A stretch of 64,000 nucleotides of DNA from Rummeliibacillus pycnus_B (GCF_050459865.1 NZ_JBCMNM010000047.1:1-64000), one strand, 5' to 3'. Positions 42,705 to 52,322 are shown, counted from the stretch's first letter. Notes: a model not told the origin generated them from the sequence alone. Made by a program: numbers and translations.

Positions 42705-43223
42705 TCAATCACTCAATTTAATTCCCCTTCGCATTTGTTCGAATTTTTCCATAACTTCAGCTGATAACGGAATTTTAGAACTCGGCTTTTGAAACTGTAT
42801 ATTTTTCACTTTTTGCGAAATTTGATTACGCACATTTTGCATTTCTATTTCAAATTCGCGTGCTGATTTTCTTAATGCACCGTTTCCAAATATGACGCTT
42901 TGCTCAGCCATATCTGAAGTGGCTACATAGATTTTGTTGCGTTTAGTTGTTAGTTCAGCTGTTAGCTTTTCAATACGATCATCCGCAGTTTCTTTTGCCC
43001 TTGTATAGATGATTTCAACATTATGTTGCTTCACCTTTGTTGCAACACCTGGAACGAGATACGCATCAAAAACAACGATGATGCGCATTCCCGAATAGGC
43101 TTGATAGTCTGCCATTAACTCTATCAGTCGATCTCTCGCATCTATTAGCTTATGTTCTTTTAAAGTTTGTAATTCCTTCCACGCACCAATAATGTTATAG
43201 CCATCAACTAAGAGTATATTCAT
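42705..43223 (-). CDS. rae1: NYN-domain ribosome-dependent endoribonuclease Rae1 (YacP)
   Basis: 172 aa PIN-like NYN domain: ILLVDGYNIIGAWKEL at the start, VVFDAY, the acidic ETADDRIEKL, and VATSDMAEQSVIFGNGA. In B. subtilis Rae1 enters the ribosomal A site and cuts certain mRNAs. Lies 12 nt after rlmB; conserved rlmB-yacP-sigH order. Confidence 0.93.
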   Translation of the reverse strand: MNILLVDGYNIIGAWKELQTLKEHKLIDARDRLIELMADYQAYSGMRIIVVFDAYLVPGVATKVKQHNVEIIYTRAKETADDRIEKLTAELTTKRNKIYVATSDMAEQSVIFGNGALRKSAREFEIEMQNVRNQISQKVKNIQFQKPSSKIPLSAEVMEKFEQMRRGIKLSD

Positions 43224-43234
43224 CGGCAGCTACC

Positions 43235-43981
43235 TTAAACTTCTTGGCGTTTACGGAACACTTCATACATCAACAACGATGCTGCTACCGAAGCATTTAA
43301 CGATGTTACATGACCAACCATAGGCAAATTATATAGGAAATCACATTTTTCTTTGAGAATGCGACTCATACCACGCCCTTCACTTCCGATAATAATGGCT
43401 AATGGTAATGTTGCGTCCATTTTACGATAGTCGGCCGATCCTTTAGCATCTGTTCCTGCAATCCAAACTCCACGTTCTTTTAATTCTTCAACAGTTTGCG
43501 ATAAGTTATTTACACGTACTGTTGGAATATATTCTATAGCACCTGTGGAAGCTTTTGCTACAACAGCTGTTAAACTAACTGAACGACGTTTAGGTATGAT
43601 AATACCGTGTGCACCGACTGCGTCTGCCGTTCTCATAATAGACCCCAAATTATGTGGATCCTCTAATTCATCTAAGATGATAAAGAATGGATCCTCAGCA
43701 CGTTCTTCAGCTACTTTAAAAAGATCTTCAAGTTCTGCATAGTTATAAGCAGCAACAGAAGCGACAATGCCTTGATGATTTTCTGAAGATAATTGGTCCA
43801 CTTTTTTCTTAGGTACAAATTGCACGATTATTCCACGTTCTCTCGCTAAATCAAGCAACTCATTAACTCCGCTTTTCTTAACTCCCTCAGCTATCCAAAT
43901 TTTGTTAATATCTCTAGCAGATCGAAGTGCCTCTAAAACTGGGTTTTTTCCAGCAATTATTTCTTTTAATTGTTCTGTCAT
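43235..43981 (-). CDS. rlmB: 23S rRNA (guanosine-2'-O-)-methyltransferase RlmB
   Basis: 248 aa SPOUT (TrmH/SpoU) enzyme: substrate-binding N-terminal domain (about 1-75) and the knotted catalytic domain with DPHNLGSIMRTADAVGAHG, IIGSEGRGMSR and the LPMVGHVTSLNASVAASLLM SAM-binding end. Start overlaps the mrnC stop (TAATG). Confidence 0.94.
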   Translation of the reverse strand: MTEQLKEIIAGKNPVLEALRSARDINKIWIAEGVKKSGVNELLDLARERGIIVQFVPKKKVDQLSSENHQGIVASVAAYNYAELEDLFKVAEERAEDPFFIILDELEDPHNLGSIMRTADAVGAHGIIIPKRRSVSLTAVVAKASTGAIEYIPTVRVNNLSQTVEELKERGVWIAGTDAKGSADYRKMDATLPLAIIIGSEGRGMSRILKEKCDFLYNLPMVGHVTSLNASVAASLLMYEVFRKRQEV

Positions 43982-44403
43982 TATTTTTTTGACACCTCTT
44001 CCTTATTTTCAATCATATTTATCGCATAGTGGATAATATCATCGACGCGTTCCTTTTGCCCAGTTAAATATAAAAAGCCAAGAACTGCTTCAAATGCTGA
44101 ACTATATTTATATGTTTGGACGTCTGTGTTCTTAGGAACAGAACCTGATTTAGCATTACGACCACGTTTCAAAACAGCCATCTCTTCTTCAGTAAAGTAC
44201 TCTTCATCAATCATTTGATGAATAACTTTTGATTGTGCCTTTGCAGAAACATAATGCGTCGCCTCACGGTGAAGAATATTTGGCTTCACGCGACCTACTC
44301 TAAGTAGATGCTCACGGATCGCAATTTCTAATACAGCATCCCCCATATAAGCTAAAGCGAGTGCATTTAATTGTTTTACATCTGTATTACGAAGTTCTCC
44401 CAC
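43981..44403 (-). CDS. mrnC: Mini-ribonuclease 3 (Mini-III)
   Basis: 140 aa, an RNase III catalytic domain without a dsRNA-binding domain. Catalytic LAYMGDAVLEIAIREHLL near the start and YKYSSAFEAVLGFLYLTGQK near residue 105. Matures 23S rRNA ends in Bacillus. GTG start at 44403, 4 nt from the cysS stop. Confidence 0.95.
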   Translation of the reverse strand: MGELRNTDVKQLNALALAYMGDAVLEIAIREHLLRVGRVKPNILHREATHYVSAKAQSKVIHQMIDEEYFTEEEMAVLKRGRNAKSGSVPKNTDVQTYKYSSAFEAVLGFLYLTGQKERVDDIIHYAINMIENKEEVSKK

Positions 44404-44407
44404 TTCA

Positions 44408-45808
44408 TTAACCTCGTTTCCATCGAACGCCTTGGCGTGTATCTTCCAAAATAATGTTCATTTCTTTTAGTTGATCACGAATCTCATCAGAGCGTTTAAA
44501 ATCACGATTTTTTCTTGCTTGTTGACGTTCTTCGATTAATGCATCGATTTCTTCGTCTAACAGTTCTTCTTTTACTTCAAGTTCAATACCTAAAACGTTT
44601 GAAAGTTCTTTAAGTGTATTGATAAATGTTGTTAAAATTTCTTCATTTGTGTTAGTTTCATTCAAATATTTATTTGCTTCAGAAGATAAACTGAATAGAA
44701 CAGCAATTGCATTTGCAGTATTAAAATCATCATCCATCGCTATGTCAAAGTTTTGACGTTCTTGCCCTATTGCATCTAACCAAGACTGCTCTTTTTCTCC
44801 TAGATTAGCAGTAGCATTTATGCGGTGTTTTAAGTTGTTGTAAGAAGTACGGATACGTTCTAAACCAGCAGCTGCTGATTCAACTAAATCTTGAGCAAAA
44901 TTAATTGGATGACGATAATGAACTGACAGCATGAAGAAACGTAACACTTGCGGATCAATTTGTTGAATAATATCATGTACTAAAATGAAATTCCCTAGTG
45001 ATTTAGACATTTTTTCATTGTCAATATTAATATAACCATTATGCATCCAATAGCGTGCAAAAGTTTTATCTGTATATGCTTCTGATTGAGCGATTTCATT
45101 TTCATGGTGAGGGAATGTCAAATCTTGACCACCTGCATGAATATCAATAGTATCACCAAAATGATTGTGTACCATTACAGAACATTCAATATGCCAACCT
45201 GGACGGCCATCTCCCCATGGACTATGCCAGAAGATTTCCCCTGGTTTTGCAGCTTTCCAAAGGGCAAAATCTAAAGCATCTTCTTTCTTTTCCCCAGCTT
45301 CAATACGAGCACCGATTTTCAAATCATCTACAGATTGATGTGACAATTTACCGTAATTTTTAAATTTACGAGTACGGTAATAAACATCTCCTTGAGATTC
45401 ATAAGCATAGCCTTTTTCAATTAAAACACTGATAAACTCGATAATTTCATTCATATGATCAGTTACACGAGGATGTGCATCCGCTTTTTGGCATCCTAGC
45501 GCTGTAATATCTTCAAAATAAGCGTTAATAAAACGTTCCGTTAGTTCTGAAACTTCTTCACCTAACTCATTTGCAGCTTTAATAATTTTATCATCCACGT
45601 CAGTGAAGTTTGAAACATAAGTAACTTCGTAGCCACGGTATGTTAAATAACGACGGACTGTATCATAAACGATGACAGGACGTGAATTACCTATATGAAT
45701 GTAGTTATAGACAGTCGGGCCACACACATACATTTTGACCTTACCTTCTTCAAGAGGTACAAACGGTTCCTTTTCACGTGATAATGAGTTAAAAATTTGA
45801 ATACCCAT
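44408..45808 (-). CDS. cysS: Cysteine--tRNA ligase
   Basis: 466 aa class I synthetase. HIGH-type motif YIHIGNSRP, KMSKSLGNF near residue 269, zinc ligands in MYVCGPTVYNY and HIECSVMVHNH, and a C-terminal anticodon-binding domain. Follows cysE by 6 nt and shares the T-box-controlled transcript, linking cysteine supply and tRNA charging. Confidence 0.97.
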   Translation of the reverse strand: MGIQIFNSLSREKEPFVPLEEGKVKMYVCGPTVYNYIHIGNSRPVIVYDTVRRYLTYRGYEVTYVSNFTDVDDKIIKAANELGEEVSELTERFINAYFEDITALGCQKADAHPRVTDHMNEIIEFISVLIEKGYAYESQGDVYYRTRKFKNYGKLSHQSVDDLKIGARIEAGEKKEDALDFALWKAAKPGEIFWHSPWGDGRPGWHIECSVMVHNHFGDTIDIHAGGQDLTFPHHENEIAQSEAYTDKTFARYWMHNGYINIDNEKMSKSLGNFILVHDIIQQIDPQVLRFFMLSVHYRHPINFAQDLVESAAAGLERIRTSYNNLKHRINATANLGEKEQSWLDAIGQERQNFDIAMDDDFNTANAIAVLFSLSSEANKYLNETNTNEEILTTFINTLKELSNVLGIELEVKEELLDEEIDALIEERQQARKNRDFKRSDEIRDQLKEMNIILEDTRQGVRWKRG

Positions 45809-45814
45809 GGGGGA

Positions 45815-46462
45815 TTATCTCTCCTTTTTGCTATTCACAAGTTCTTTATATAAATCATTTATTTTTTGTTCCATTTGTTGACAACGATCCTCTACTGGAT
45901 CAGGAATATTTTGATGATCTAATTTTTGTTCATGGTTTACACGTACACCATCTTGAATTACGACTTTACCTGGGATACCAACAACCGTTGCATTTGGCGG
46001 TACAGGTTTCAAAACAACCGACCCTGCACCAATTTTGCTATTCTCTCCAATTGTAATAGAGCCAAGTACTTTTGCACCAGTAGCAACTAAAACATTATCT
46101 TCTAATGTCGGATGGCGTTTGCCTTTTTCTTTCCCTGTTCCACCCAATGTCACACCTTGATACAGAGTAACGTTATTTCCGATTTCACATGTTTCTCCAA
46201 TGACGACGCCCATACCATGGTCAATAAAAAAGCGGCGACCAATTTTAGCCCCAGGGTGAATTTCAATACCTGTAAAGAATCGACTGATTTGTGAAACAGA
46301 TCTTGCTATAAAATAAAATTTACGTTTATACAAAGCATGTGCAATTCTATGTGACCATATAGCATGTAACCCTGAATAAGTTAATACAACTTCTAGTGTA
46401 CTTCGAGCCGCTGGATCATTTTCAAAGATTGTTGCAATGTCTTCTCTCATTCTTTTAAACAT
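45815..46462 (-). CDS. cysE: Serine O-acetyltransferase
   Basis: 215 aa. Helical N-terminal domain and left-handed beta-helix of hexapeptide repeats: IHPGAKIGRRFFIDHGMGVV, GETCEIGNNVTLYQGVTLGG, GTGKEKGKRHPTLEDNVLVA. Catalytic His pair in DHG and RHPT present. Makes O-acetylserine, the acceptor for cysteine synthesis. First gene after the T-box. Confidence 0.96.
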   Translation of the reverse strand: MFKRMREDIATIFENDPAARSTLEVVLTYSGLHAIWSHRIAHALYKRKFYFIARSVSQISRFFTGIEIHPGAKIGRRFFIDHGMGVVIGETCEIGNNVTLYQGVTLGGTGKEKGKRHPTLEDNVLVATGAKVLGSITIGENSKIGAGSVVLKPVPPNATVVGIPGKVVIQDGVRVNHEQKLDHQNIPDPVEDRCQQMEQKINDLYKELVNSKKER

Positions 46463-46517
46463 TTTAATGCCCCTCCCCTTTTATAAAATCTATCTAGCTA
46501 CAGACGCTAGCTGTTAA

Positions 46518-46775
46518 ATAAAAAAGACGCCCCTGTCTTATTTAAAAGACAGAGACGCCGTGTGTGCGCGGTTCCACTCTGGTTGGAAGCATTACAAAAT
46601 ACTTCCCGCTTGAACGTCTTTAACGGTGACAAACCGACTAAGCCTACTAAAATAAGTTTCAACTTAGCACTCAGAGGTGCATTTCTGCTTTACATTGGCC
46701 CAGACCACTTTCAGCCGCTGATGGTCCTCTCTTTGAGAGCATGTGCCGCATACTTCTCCTCTTCAACGTTTTTTT
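46518..46775 (-). promoter_or_regulatory. Cysteine T-box riboswitch controlling cysE-cysS
   Basis: The minus strand carries the T-box core AGAGTGGAACCGCGC (TGGAACCGCG at 46567-46576) followed by a terminator, GGCGTCTCTGTCTT pairing with AGACAGGGGCGTC then TTTTTT (46518-46559). The stem I specifier loop has GAAATGCACC with TGC at 46678-46680, a cysteine codon, which agrees with the downstream genes. Uncharged tRNA-Cys should favour the antiterminator and read-through. Stem I begins near 46770. Confidence 0.93.
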
Positions 46776-46791
46776 CTCATTTGTAAGCTTT

Positions 46792-46820
46792 ATTGTACAA
46801 TGAAGTAGAAAAAAAGCAAA
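46792..46820 (-). promoter_or_regulatory. Candidate promoter of the T-box transcript
   Basis: On the minus strand TTTGCT (46815-46820), 17 bp, TACAAT (46792-46797), directly before stem I and just after the gltX stop. The -35 is poor; no terminator separates gltX, so read-through from gltX may contribute. Confidence 0.45.
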
Positions 46821-46825
46821 CAAAA

Positions 46826-48286
46826 TTATTTTACATATTTTTCAATGCGGTTAAGAACTGTTTCTTTACCCAGTAATACAAGTGCATCATTTAATTCTGG
46901 ACCATGCATTTCACCTGTTGCAGCAACACGAATTGGCATGAAAAGGTTCTTACCTTTGTGACCTGTTTCTTTTTGTACTGCTTTAATGGCTTTTTTAACT
47001 TCTGCAGGTTCATATTCTTCTAATGCTTCAAGTTGCGCTTTAAATGCAGCCATAACTTCCGGTACTTGTTCACCCGCTAATACTTCTTTTTCTTCATCAT
47101 TATATGCAAGTTCTTCTGTGAAGAACATACTAGATAATTCAACAATTTCAGAACCGAAGCTCATTTGTTCATGATATAGACCAATTAGTTTTGAAGCCCA
47201 TTCATGTTGTTCTTCAGTTAATTCTTGAGGAAGTAAGCCTTCTTTTTGTAAGAATGGAAGAGAAAGAGCAACTACTTCTTCATGAGATAATTTTTTCATG
47301 TATTGATTGTTCATCCATTTTAATTTGTTTGTATCATACATAGATGGAGATTTAGAAAGACGTTTTTCATCGAACTGAGCAATTAACTCGTCCATTGAGA
47401 AAATTTCTTCTTCACCTTCTGGAGACCAACCAAGCAATGCTAAGAAGTTTAACATAGCTTCTGGTAAATAACCAAGGTCTTTGTATTGCGAGATGAATTG
47501 GATGATTGATTCATCACGTTTTGAAAGCTTTTTGTGGTTTTCGTTTACAATTAATGTCATGTGACCGAAGCTTGGCGCTTCCCAGCCAAATGCACGGTAA
47601 ACCATTAATTGTTTTGGCGTGTTTGATAAGTGTTCTTCACCGCGGAATACATGAGTCATTTCCATCATGCGGTCATCTAATACTACCGCGAAGTTATAAG
47701 TTGGGATACCGTTTGCTTTTATGATTACCCAATCACCAACGTCTTTTGATTCGAATGTTACTTCACCACGAATTAAGTCATCGAATGTGTACGTTTCGTT
47801 TTCTGGTACTTTGAAACGAATTGTGTAAGGCATACCAGCTGCCTCTTTATCTGCTACTTGTTCAGCAGATAAGTGACGACAAGCACCGTTGTACATTGGT
47901 GCCGCAACACCATTTGCACGTTGAGCTTCACGTTCAGCTTCTAATTCTTCTGAAGTACAGAAGCATTTGTATGCCATACCCATATCGATTAATTTTTGAG
48001 CATATTCTTTATAGATATCTAAGCGTTCCATTTGGCGATAAGGAGCAAAAGGACCGCCGATTACTGGTGATTCTACTGGGTGGATACCTAACCAAGCTAG
48101 GTTTTCGATTTGTGATGCTTCGCCACCCTCAATGTTACGAGCTACGTCTGTATCTTCAATACGAAGAATGAAATCTCCGTCATAATGTTTTGCATATAAA
48201 TAATTGAATAGTGCTGTACGTGCGCCACCAATGTGTAAATGTCCAGTTGGGCTTGGTGCATAACGAACACGAACTTTGTTAGTCAT
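46826..48286 (-). CDS. gltX: Glutamate--tRNA ligase
   Basis: 486 aa class I synthetase. APSPTGHLHIGGARTALFNY contains the HIGH motif; KLSKRDES is the KMSKS equivalent near residue 254. In organisms lacking GlnRS it also charges tRNA-Gln with Glu for GatCAB conversion; that is expected here but not shown. Lies between ispF and the T-box as in B. subtilis. Confidence 0.97.
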   Translation of the reverse strand: MTNKVRVRYAPSPTGHLHIGGARTALFNYLYAKHYDGDFILRIEDTDVARNIEGGEASQIENLAWLGIHPVESPVIGGPFAPYRQMERLDIYKEYAQKLIDMGMAYKCFCTSEELEAEREAQRANGVAAPMYNGACRHLSAEQVADKEAAGMPYTIRFKVPENETYTFDDLIRGEVTFESKDVGDWVIIKANGIPTYNFAVVLDDRMMEMTHVFRGEEHLSNTPKQLMVYRAFGWEAPSFGHMTLIVNENHKKLSKRDESIIQFISQYKDLGYLPEAMLNFLALLGWSPEGEEEIFSMDELIAQFDEKRLSKSPSMYDTNKLKWMNNQYMKKLSHEEVVALSLPFLQKEGLLPQELTEEQHEWASKLIGLYHEQMSFGSEIVELSSMFFTEELAYNDEEKEVLAGEQVPEVMAAFKAQLEALEEYEPAEVKKAIKAVQKETGHKGKNLFMPIRVAATGEMHGPELNDALVLLGKETVLNRIEKYVK

Positions 48287-48363
48287 GATTAAATCCTCCT
48301 ATTTGTCGTTCAAAAATTCAACTTTGTTCATTTTACCACTGCAAGTATAAAAATTAAAGGAAG

Positions 48364-48840
48364 TCAATTTTTTATAAGTAAAATTGTTGCCATTGCAGCA
48401 ATTCCTTCTTCACGTCCAGTAAAACCGAGCTTTTCAGTAGTTGTTGCTTTGACATTAACTTGAGATGGATCTGCATGCAAAAGTTCTGCAATGTGATTAC
48501 GCATTTGTTCAATATACGGTGCCATTTTTGGACGTTGTGCCATAATTGTACAATCCACATTCCCTAAAGAATAGCCTTTTTCTTCTACGATTTTCCAAAT
48601 ATACGCTAGTAATTTTGAAGAATCTGCATCCTTAAAAGCTGGATCAGTATCAGGAAAATGATGACCAATATCTCCTTCTCCAATCGCACCAAGTGCTGCA
48701 TCTGTTACTGTATGTAACAAAACATCGGCATCTGAATGGCCTATCAATCCTTTATCATGAGGAATCGTAATCCCTCCAATTATTAATGGACGTCCTTCAG
48801 CAAATGCATGTACATCAAAACCTTGTCCTACTCGAAACAT
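48364..48840 (-). CDS. ispF: 2-C-methyl-D-erythritol 2,4-cyclodiphosphate synthase
   Basis: 158 aa. Metal-binding GQGFDVHAF (Asp-x-His) and GHSDADVLLHTVTDAALGA, plus DIGHHFPDTDP. Fifth step of the MEP isoprenoid pathway. Immediately follows ispD (2-nt gap), the usual pair. Confidence 0.97.
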   Translation of the reverse strand: MFRVGQGFDVHAFAEGRPLIIGGITIPHDKGLIGHSDADVLLHTVTDAALGAIGEGDIGHHFPDTDPAFKDADSSKLLAYIWKIVEEKGYSLGNVDCTIMAQRPKMAPYIEQMRNHIAELLHADPSQVNVKATTTEKLGFTGREEGIAAMATILLIKN

Positions 48841-48842
48841 AG

Positions 48843-49529
48843 TTATCCTCCTATACGTTGACTTAGAATGGCTTCACCAAAAACTAAGTCCTCTTTAGTA
48901 GTTATTTTAACGTTTTCGTAACTACTTTCAACAATATATACAGATTGTCCTAAACGTTCAACGAGCATCGCTTCATCAGTGCCTAAGAAATTTTCTTCTT
49001 CTGCCTGCTGTTCTGCACGTTTTAACACTTGAAAATCAAATGCTTGAGGTGTTTGAATCATCCAAAGACTTGAACGGTCCACTGTTTCTTCAATAACACC
49101 ATCTTTTACTCTTTTCATCGTATCCTTAGCCCGTACGCCTGCAATTGCCGCACCCTTGGTATGAGCAGCTTCTACCAATTTATGAATAATCGGAATTGTA
49201 ATAAAAGGGCGTGCTGCATCATGTACTAAAACAATGTTGCCATCTACCACTTTTTTCACACAGGCGTTTACACTGTATTGACGTTCTGAGCCACCATCAG
49301 GTAGTCCTTTTACTTTTGTAATATGAAATTGCGCTAAAAGTGTTTCAATATACGAACGCTCTTCAGGTTTTACAGCCAACCAAATCCCCTTACATGCTTC
49401 ATCTTGCTGAAAAACCTCTAATGTATGTATCAAAATTGGTTTTTGTCGTAACTCCAAAAATAATTTATTTTTCCCTGCCGCCATTCGTTTCCCACTACCT
49501 GCAGCTGGTAATATTACATCGTATTGCAT
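48843..49529 (-). CDS. ispD: 2-C-methyl-D-erythritol 4-phosphate cytidylyltransferase
   Basis: 228 aa nucleotidyltransferase with the N-terminal LPAAGSGKRMAAGKNKLFLE and VLVHDAARPFI, both diagnostic. Third step of the MEP pathway. Coupled to ispF; 71 nt after the PIN-TRAM gene. A G/C-rich hairpin at about 49560-49590 lies in that gap and may be a weak terminator. Confidence 0.96.
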   Translation of the reverse strand: MQYDVILPAAGSGKRMAAGKNKLFLELRQKPILIHTLEVFQQDEACKGIWLAVKPEERSYIETLLAQFHITKVKGLPDGGSERQYSVNACVKKVVDGNIVLVHDAARPFITIPIIHKLVEAAHTKGAAIAGVRAKDTMKRVKDGVIEETVDRSSLWMIQTPQAFDFQVLKRAEQQAEEENFLGTDEAMLVERLGQSVYIVESSYENVKITTKEDLVFGEAILSQRIGG

Positions 49530-49600
49530 TGAACCCTTTCACTTCCTTATCAATGAAAAGGACAAGGCAGCCATTCGCCCTGTCTCTTTCATATTTTATA

Positions 49601-50695
49601 CTATGCTATTCTTCCATTTTGTTTTGGTTTGGCAAAAATCATACGACCAGCAGATGTTTGTAATACACTCGTTACGGTTACTACAATCGCTTGGCCAATA
49701 TAAGATCTTCCTTCTTCTACAACAATCATTGTACCATCATCTAAATAAGCCACACCTTGGTTGTGTTCCTTACCGTCTTTGATCACAACAACATGCATCT
49801 CTTCACCCGGAATAACAACCGGCTTCACCGCATTTGCTAAATCGTTAATATTAAGCACTTTTACGTTGTGTAAATCACATACCTTATTTAAATTAAAATC
49901 ATTTGTTAAAATTTGTCCACCCATTTTCTTTGCCAGGCGTACTAGTTTTAAATCAACTTCTTGTACATCATCAAAATCGACTTCTGTAATAAGCACATGT
50001 GAAGCTCTTTCATCTTGTAATTTTCTTAATATATCTAAGCCTCTGCGACCTCTTGTACGCTTTAACGTATCTGAAGAGTCTGCTATATGTTGCAATTCTG
50101 TTAATACGAATTGTGGAACAACCAAAATTCCTTCAACAAATCCAGTTTCAGAAATATCGGCAATACGTCCATCTATAATCACACTTGTATCTAAAAGCTT
50201 ATACATTGAATCGGGAATCTCCGGTTCTTCTGCCGCCTTTTTCTTAGATCCACTATGTGATTTACCAGATGTGAAAACGTTAATTAATTCATCACGTTTT
50301 TTAAAACCTACTTGGAATCCAAGATACCCCAACACAATTGATAATAAAATCGGCAATATTGTTGTGACAATCGGAATCTTAATACTATCGATTGCAAAGC
50401 CAATTAAGTATGCAACAATTAATCCGATGATTAACCCTAAGGTGCCAAACAATAAATCTCCTACAGGTGCCTTTAATAGTTTTTCTTCCATCCATTTGAT
50501 AAATTTCACAAAGTAATCTGATAGCAAAAATGAAAAACCAAATAATATTAAAGCACCAATTGCCACAGAAGTATACGGATTATTTAACCATGGGTTCGAG
50601 GATAAATGAATCAATTCGTATAATGGCGGTAAAATAAATAAACCCAATGTTCCTCCGATAAAAAGAAACGCAAATTGGATAACTCTCTTTAGCAT
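49601..50695 (-). CDS. Membrane-anchored PIN/TRAM-domain protein (YacL)
   Basis: 364 aa. Four N-terminal membrane helices (about 1-125), a PIN nuclease-like domain (about 170-290; acidic residues in LLDTSVIIDGRI, VVPQFVLTELQHIAD and LTNDFNLNKV) and a C-terminal TRAM domain (about 295-355). Widely conserved in Firmicutes next to ispD, likely RNA-directed. The real start is ATG 50695 with AAAGGAGG 8 nt upstream; a GTG at 50704 overlaps the ribosome site. disA, the usual upstream neighbour, is missing. Confidence 0.93.
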   Translation of the reverse strand: MLKRVIQFAFLFIGGTLGLFILPPLYELIHLSSNPWLNNPYTSVAIGALILFGFSFLLSDYFVKFIKWMEEKLLKAPVGDLLFGTLGLIIGLIVAYLIGFAIDSIKIPIVTTILPILLSIVLGYLGFQVGFKKRDELINVFTSGKSHSGSKKKAAEEPEIPDSMYKLLDTSVIIDGRIADISETGFVEGILVVPQFVLTELQHIADSSDTLKRTRGRRGLDILRKLQDERASHVLITEVDFDDVQEVDLKLVRLAKKMGGQILTNDFNLNKVCDLHNVKVLNINDLANAVKPVVIPGEEMHVVVIKDGKEHNQGVAYLDDGTMIVVEEGRSYIGQAIVVTVTSVLQTSAGRMIFAKPKQNGRIA

Positions 50696-50825
50696 TTGAT
50701 GCACCTCCTTTAAGTAATTTCATTATACATAGATTCCCTTAAAAACGCCTTGAATAGTCACTGAATACAATCTAATTCATAAAAAAATTAGATTGACATC
50801 AATCGACAAGAAATCCGTTAATGTC

Positions 50826-52202
50826 TTACAATTCCTTAAAACTCAATTTTAATACTTGGTTCACTGTTTCTACACCAAGTACTTCAATGTCACTTGGATA
50901 TTCCCAACCACCTAAATTAGAGGCTGGTATAATAGCACGTTTAAAGCCCAATTTTGCAGCTTCTTGCACACGTTGTTCAATACGAGAAACTCGGCGTATT
51001 TCGCCTGTTAGTCCTACTTCACCAACGTAACAATCCATTGGTTTTGCAGCAATATCTCTAAAACTAGAAACAATGCTAACTAATACTGCTAAATCAATCG
51101 CAGGTTCATCTAACTTCACTCCACCAGCAACTTTAATATAAGCATCTTGAGCTTGTAATAGCATTCCCATTCTTTTTTCTAATACAGCCATTAACAAGGA
51201 TATACGATTTTGGTCAACACCAGTTGCCATTCGTTTTGGATAATTAAAGCTTGATGGTGTTACGAGCGATTGAATTTCTACTAGGATTGGCCTTGTTCCT
51301 TCCATTGAAGCAACAACCGTTGACCCTGGTGCACCTTGTGAACGCTCTTGCAGAAACAATTCAGATGGATTTAGTACTTCCTTTAAGCCATCCTGAAGCA
51401 TTTCAAAAATGGCTATCTCATTGGTTGAACCAAACCGGTTTTTTTGACTACGTAAAATTCGATACGTATGGTGCCGTTCACCTTCAAAGTATAATACGGT
51501 ATCTACCATATGTTCTAAAATACGTGGTCCAGCAATTTGCCCTTCCTTCGTTACATGTCCTACAAGAAATATGGCAATATTATTCGTCTTTGCTATTCTC
51601 ATAAATTCTGCTGTACATTCACGAACTTGCGATACACTCCCTGGTGCACTTGTCACATTTGGGTGGTATACCGTTTGAATTGAATCCACAATAACAAACT
51701 TAGGCTTTACTTCATCAATTGTTTGATTTAAAAATTCTAAATTTGTTTCTGAGTAAATATAAAGTTCTGCTGATTTGACACCAAGTCGTTCAGCTCTTAG
51801 CTTTGTTTGACGAATAGATTCTTCTCCTGAAATATAAAGAACTCGGTGGCCTTTATTGGATAGCAACGCAGATACTTGTAGTAATAATGTAGATTTACCA
51901 ATCCCCGGATCACCACCAATTAAAATGAGGGATCCTGGTACTACCCCACCTCCTAGGACGCGATTTAGCTCTTTTAGTTCCGTCTCTATTCTTGGTGCCT
52001 CTTCTGATTCTACAGAAATAATAGGTGTTGCTTTTTGTGAAACACTTGATGAATGTTGGAATGCACCTTTTGGCCCTTTTGAAACTACTTCCACTTCTTC
52101 AACCATCGTATTCCATTCACCACAACCTGGACATCTGCCTAACCACTTTGGTGATTCGTAGCCACATGAATTACAAAAGAATTTTGTTTTCTTTTTAACC
52201 AT
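50826..52202 (-). CDS. radA: DNA repair protein RadA
   Basis: 458 aa from ATG 52202 (MVKKKTKFFCNSCGYESPKW), equal to B. subtilis RadA. C4 zinc finger CNSCGY...CPGC, Walker A GGDPGIGKSTLL (about 94-105), the RadA KNRFG motif (about 253-257) and a Lon-like C-terminal domain. A RecA-family branch-migration helicase. Six upstream codons to 52220 lack support: GGGGAGA is 3 nt before the chosen ATG. Confidence 0.96.
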   Translation of the reverse strand: MVKKKTKFFCNSCGYESPKWLGRCPGCGEWNTMVEEVEVVSKGPKGAFQHSSSVSQKATPIISVESEEAPRIETELKELNRVLGGGVVPGSLILIGGDPGIGKSTLLLQVSALLSNKGHRVLYISGEESIRQTKLRAERLGVKSAELYIYSETNLEFLNQTIDEVKPKFVIVDSIQTVYHPNVTSAPGSVSQVRECTAEFMRIAKTNNIAIFLVGHVTKEGQIAGPRILEHMVDTVLYFEGERHHTYRILRSQKNRFGSTNEIAIFEMLQDGLKEVLNPSELFLQERSQGAPGSTVVASMEGTRPILVEIQSLVTPSSFNYPKRMATGVDQNRISLLMAVLEKRMGMLLQAQDAYIKVAGGVKLDEPAIDLAVLVSIVSSFRDIAAKPMDCYVGEVGLTGEIRRVSRIEQRVQEAAKLGFKRAIIPASNLGGWEYPSDIEVLGVETVNQVLKLSFKEL

Positions 52203-52243
52203 ATTTCTCCCCACTATCATGTATTTCTCTTTTTCTTATATTA

Positions 52244-52280
52244 TAAAACAAGGCATTCCAAATTTCGCATTTGGAATGCC
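52244..52280 (-). terminator. Terminator between clpC and radA
   Basis: On the minus strand GGCATTCCAAAT pairs with ATTTGGAATGCC (4-5 nt loop), then TTGTTTTAT. Ends the ctsR-mcsA-mcsB-clpC transcript 43 nt after the clpC stop; may be partial because radA follows closely. Confidence 0.8.
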
Positions 52281-52322
52281 CTATTTACGGCGAATATTGC
52301 CTATTTTGTCATAATGCATTCA

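Noticed and set aside
49761..50516. 251-codon plus-strand frame
   Set aside because: It is antisense to the PIN-TRAM protein gene, which has clear domains and a strong ribosome site; low-complexity Ser/Thr composition marks it as a shadow frame.
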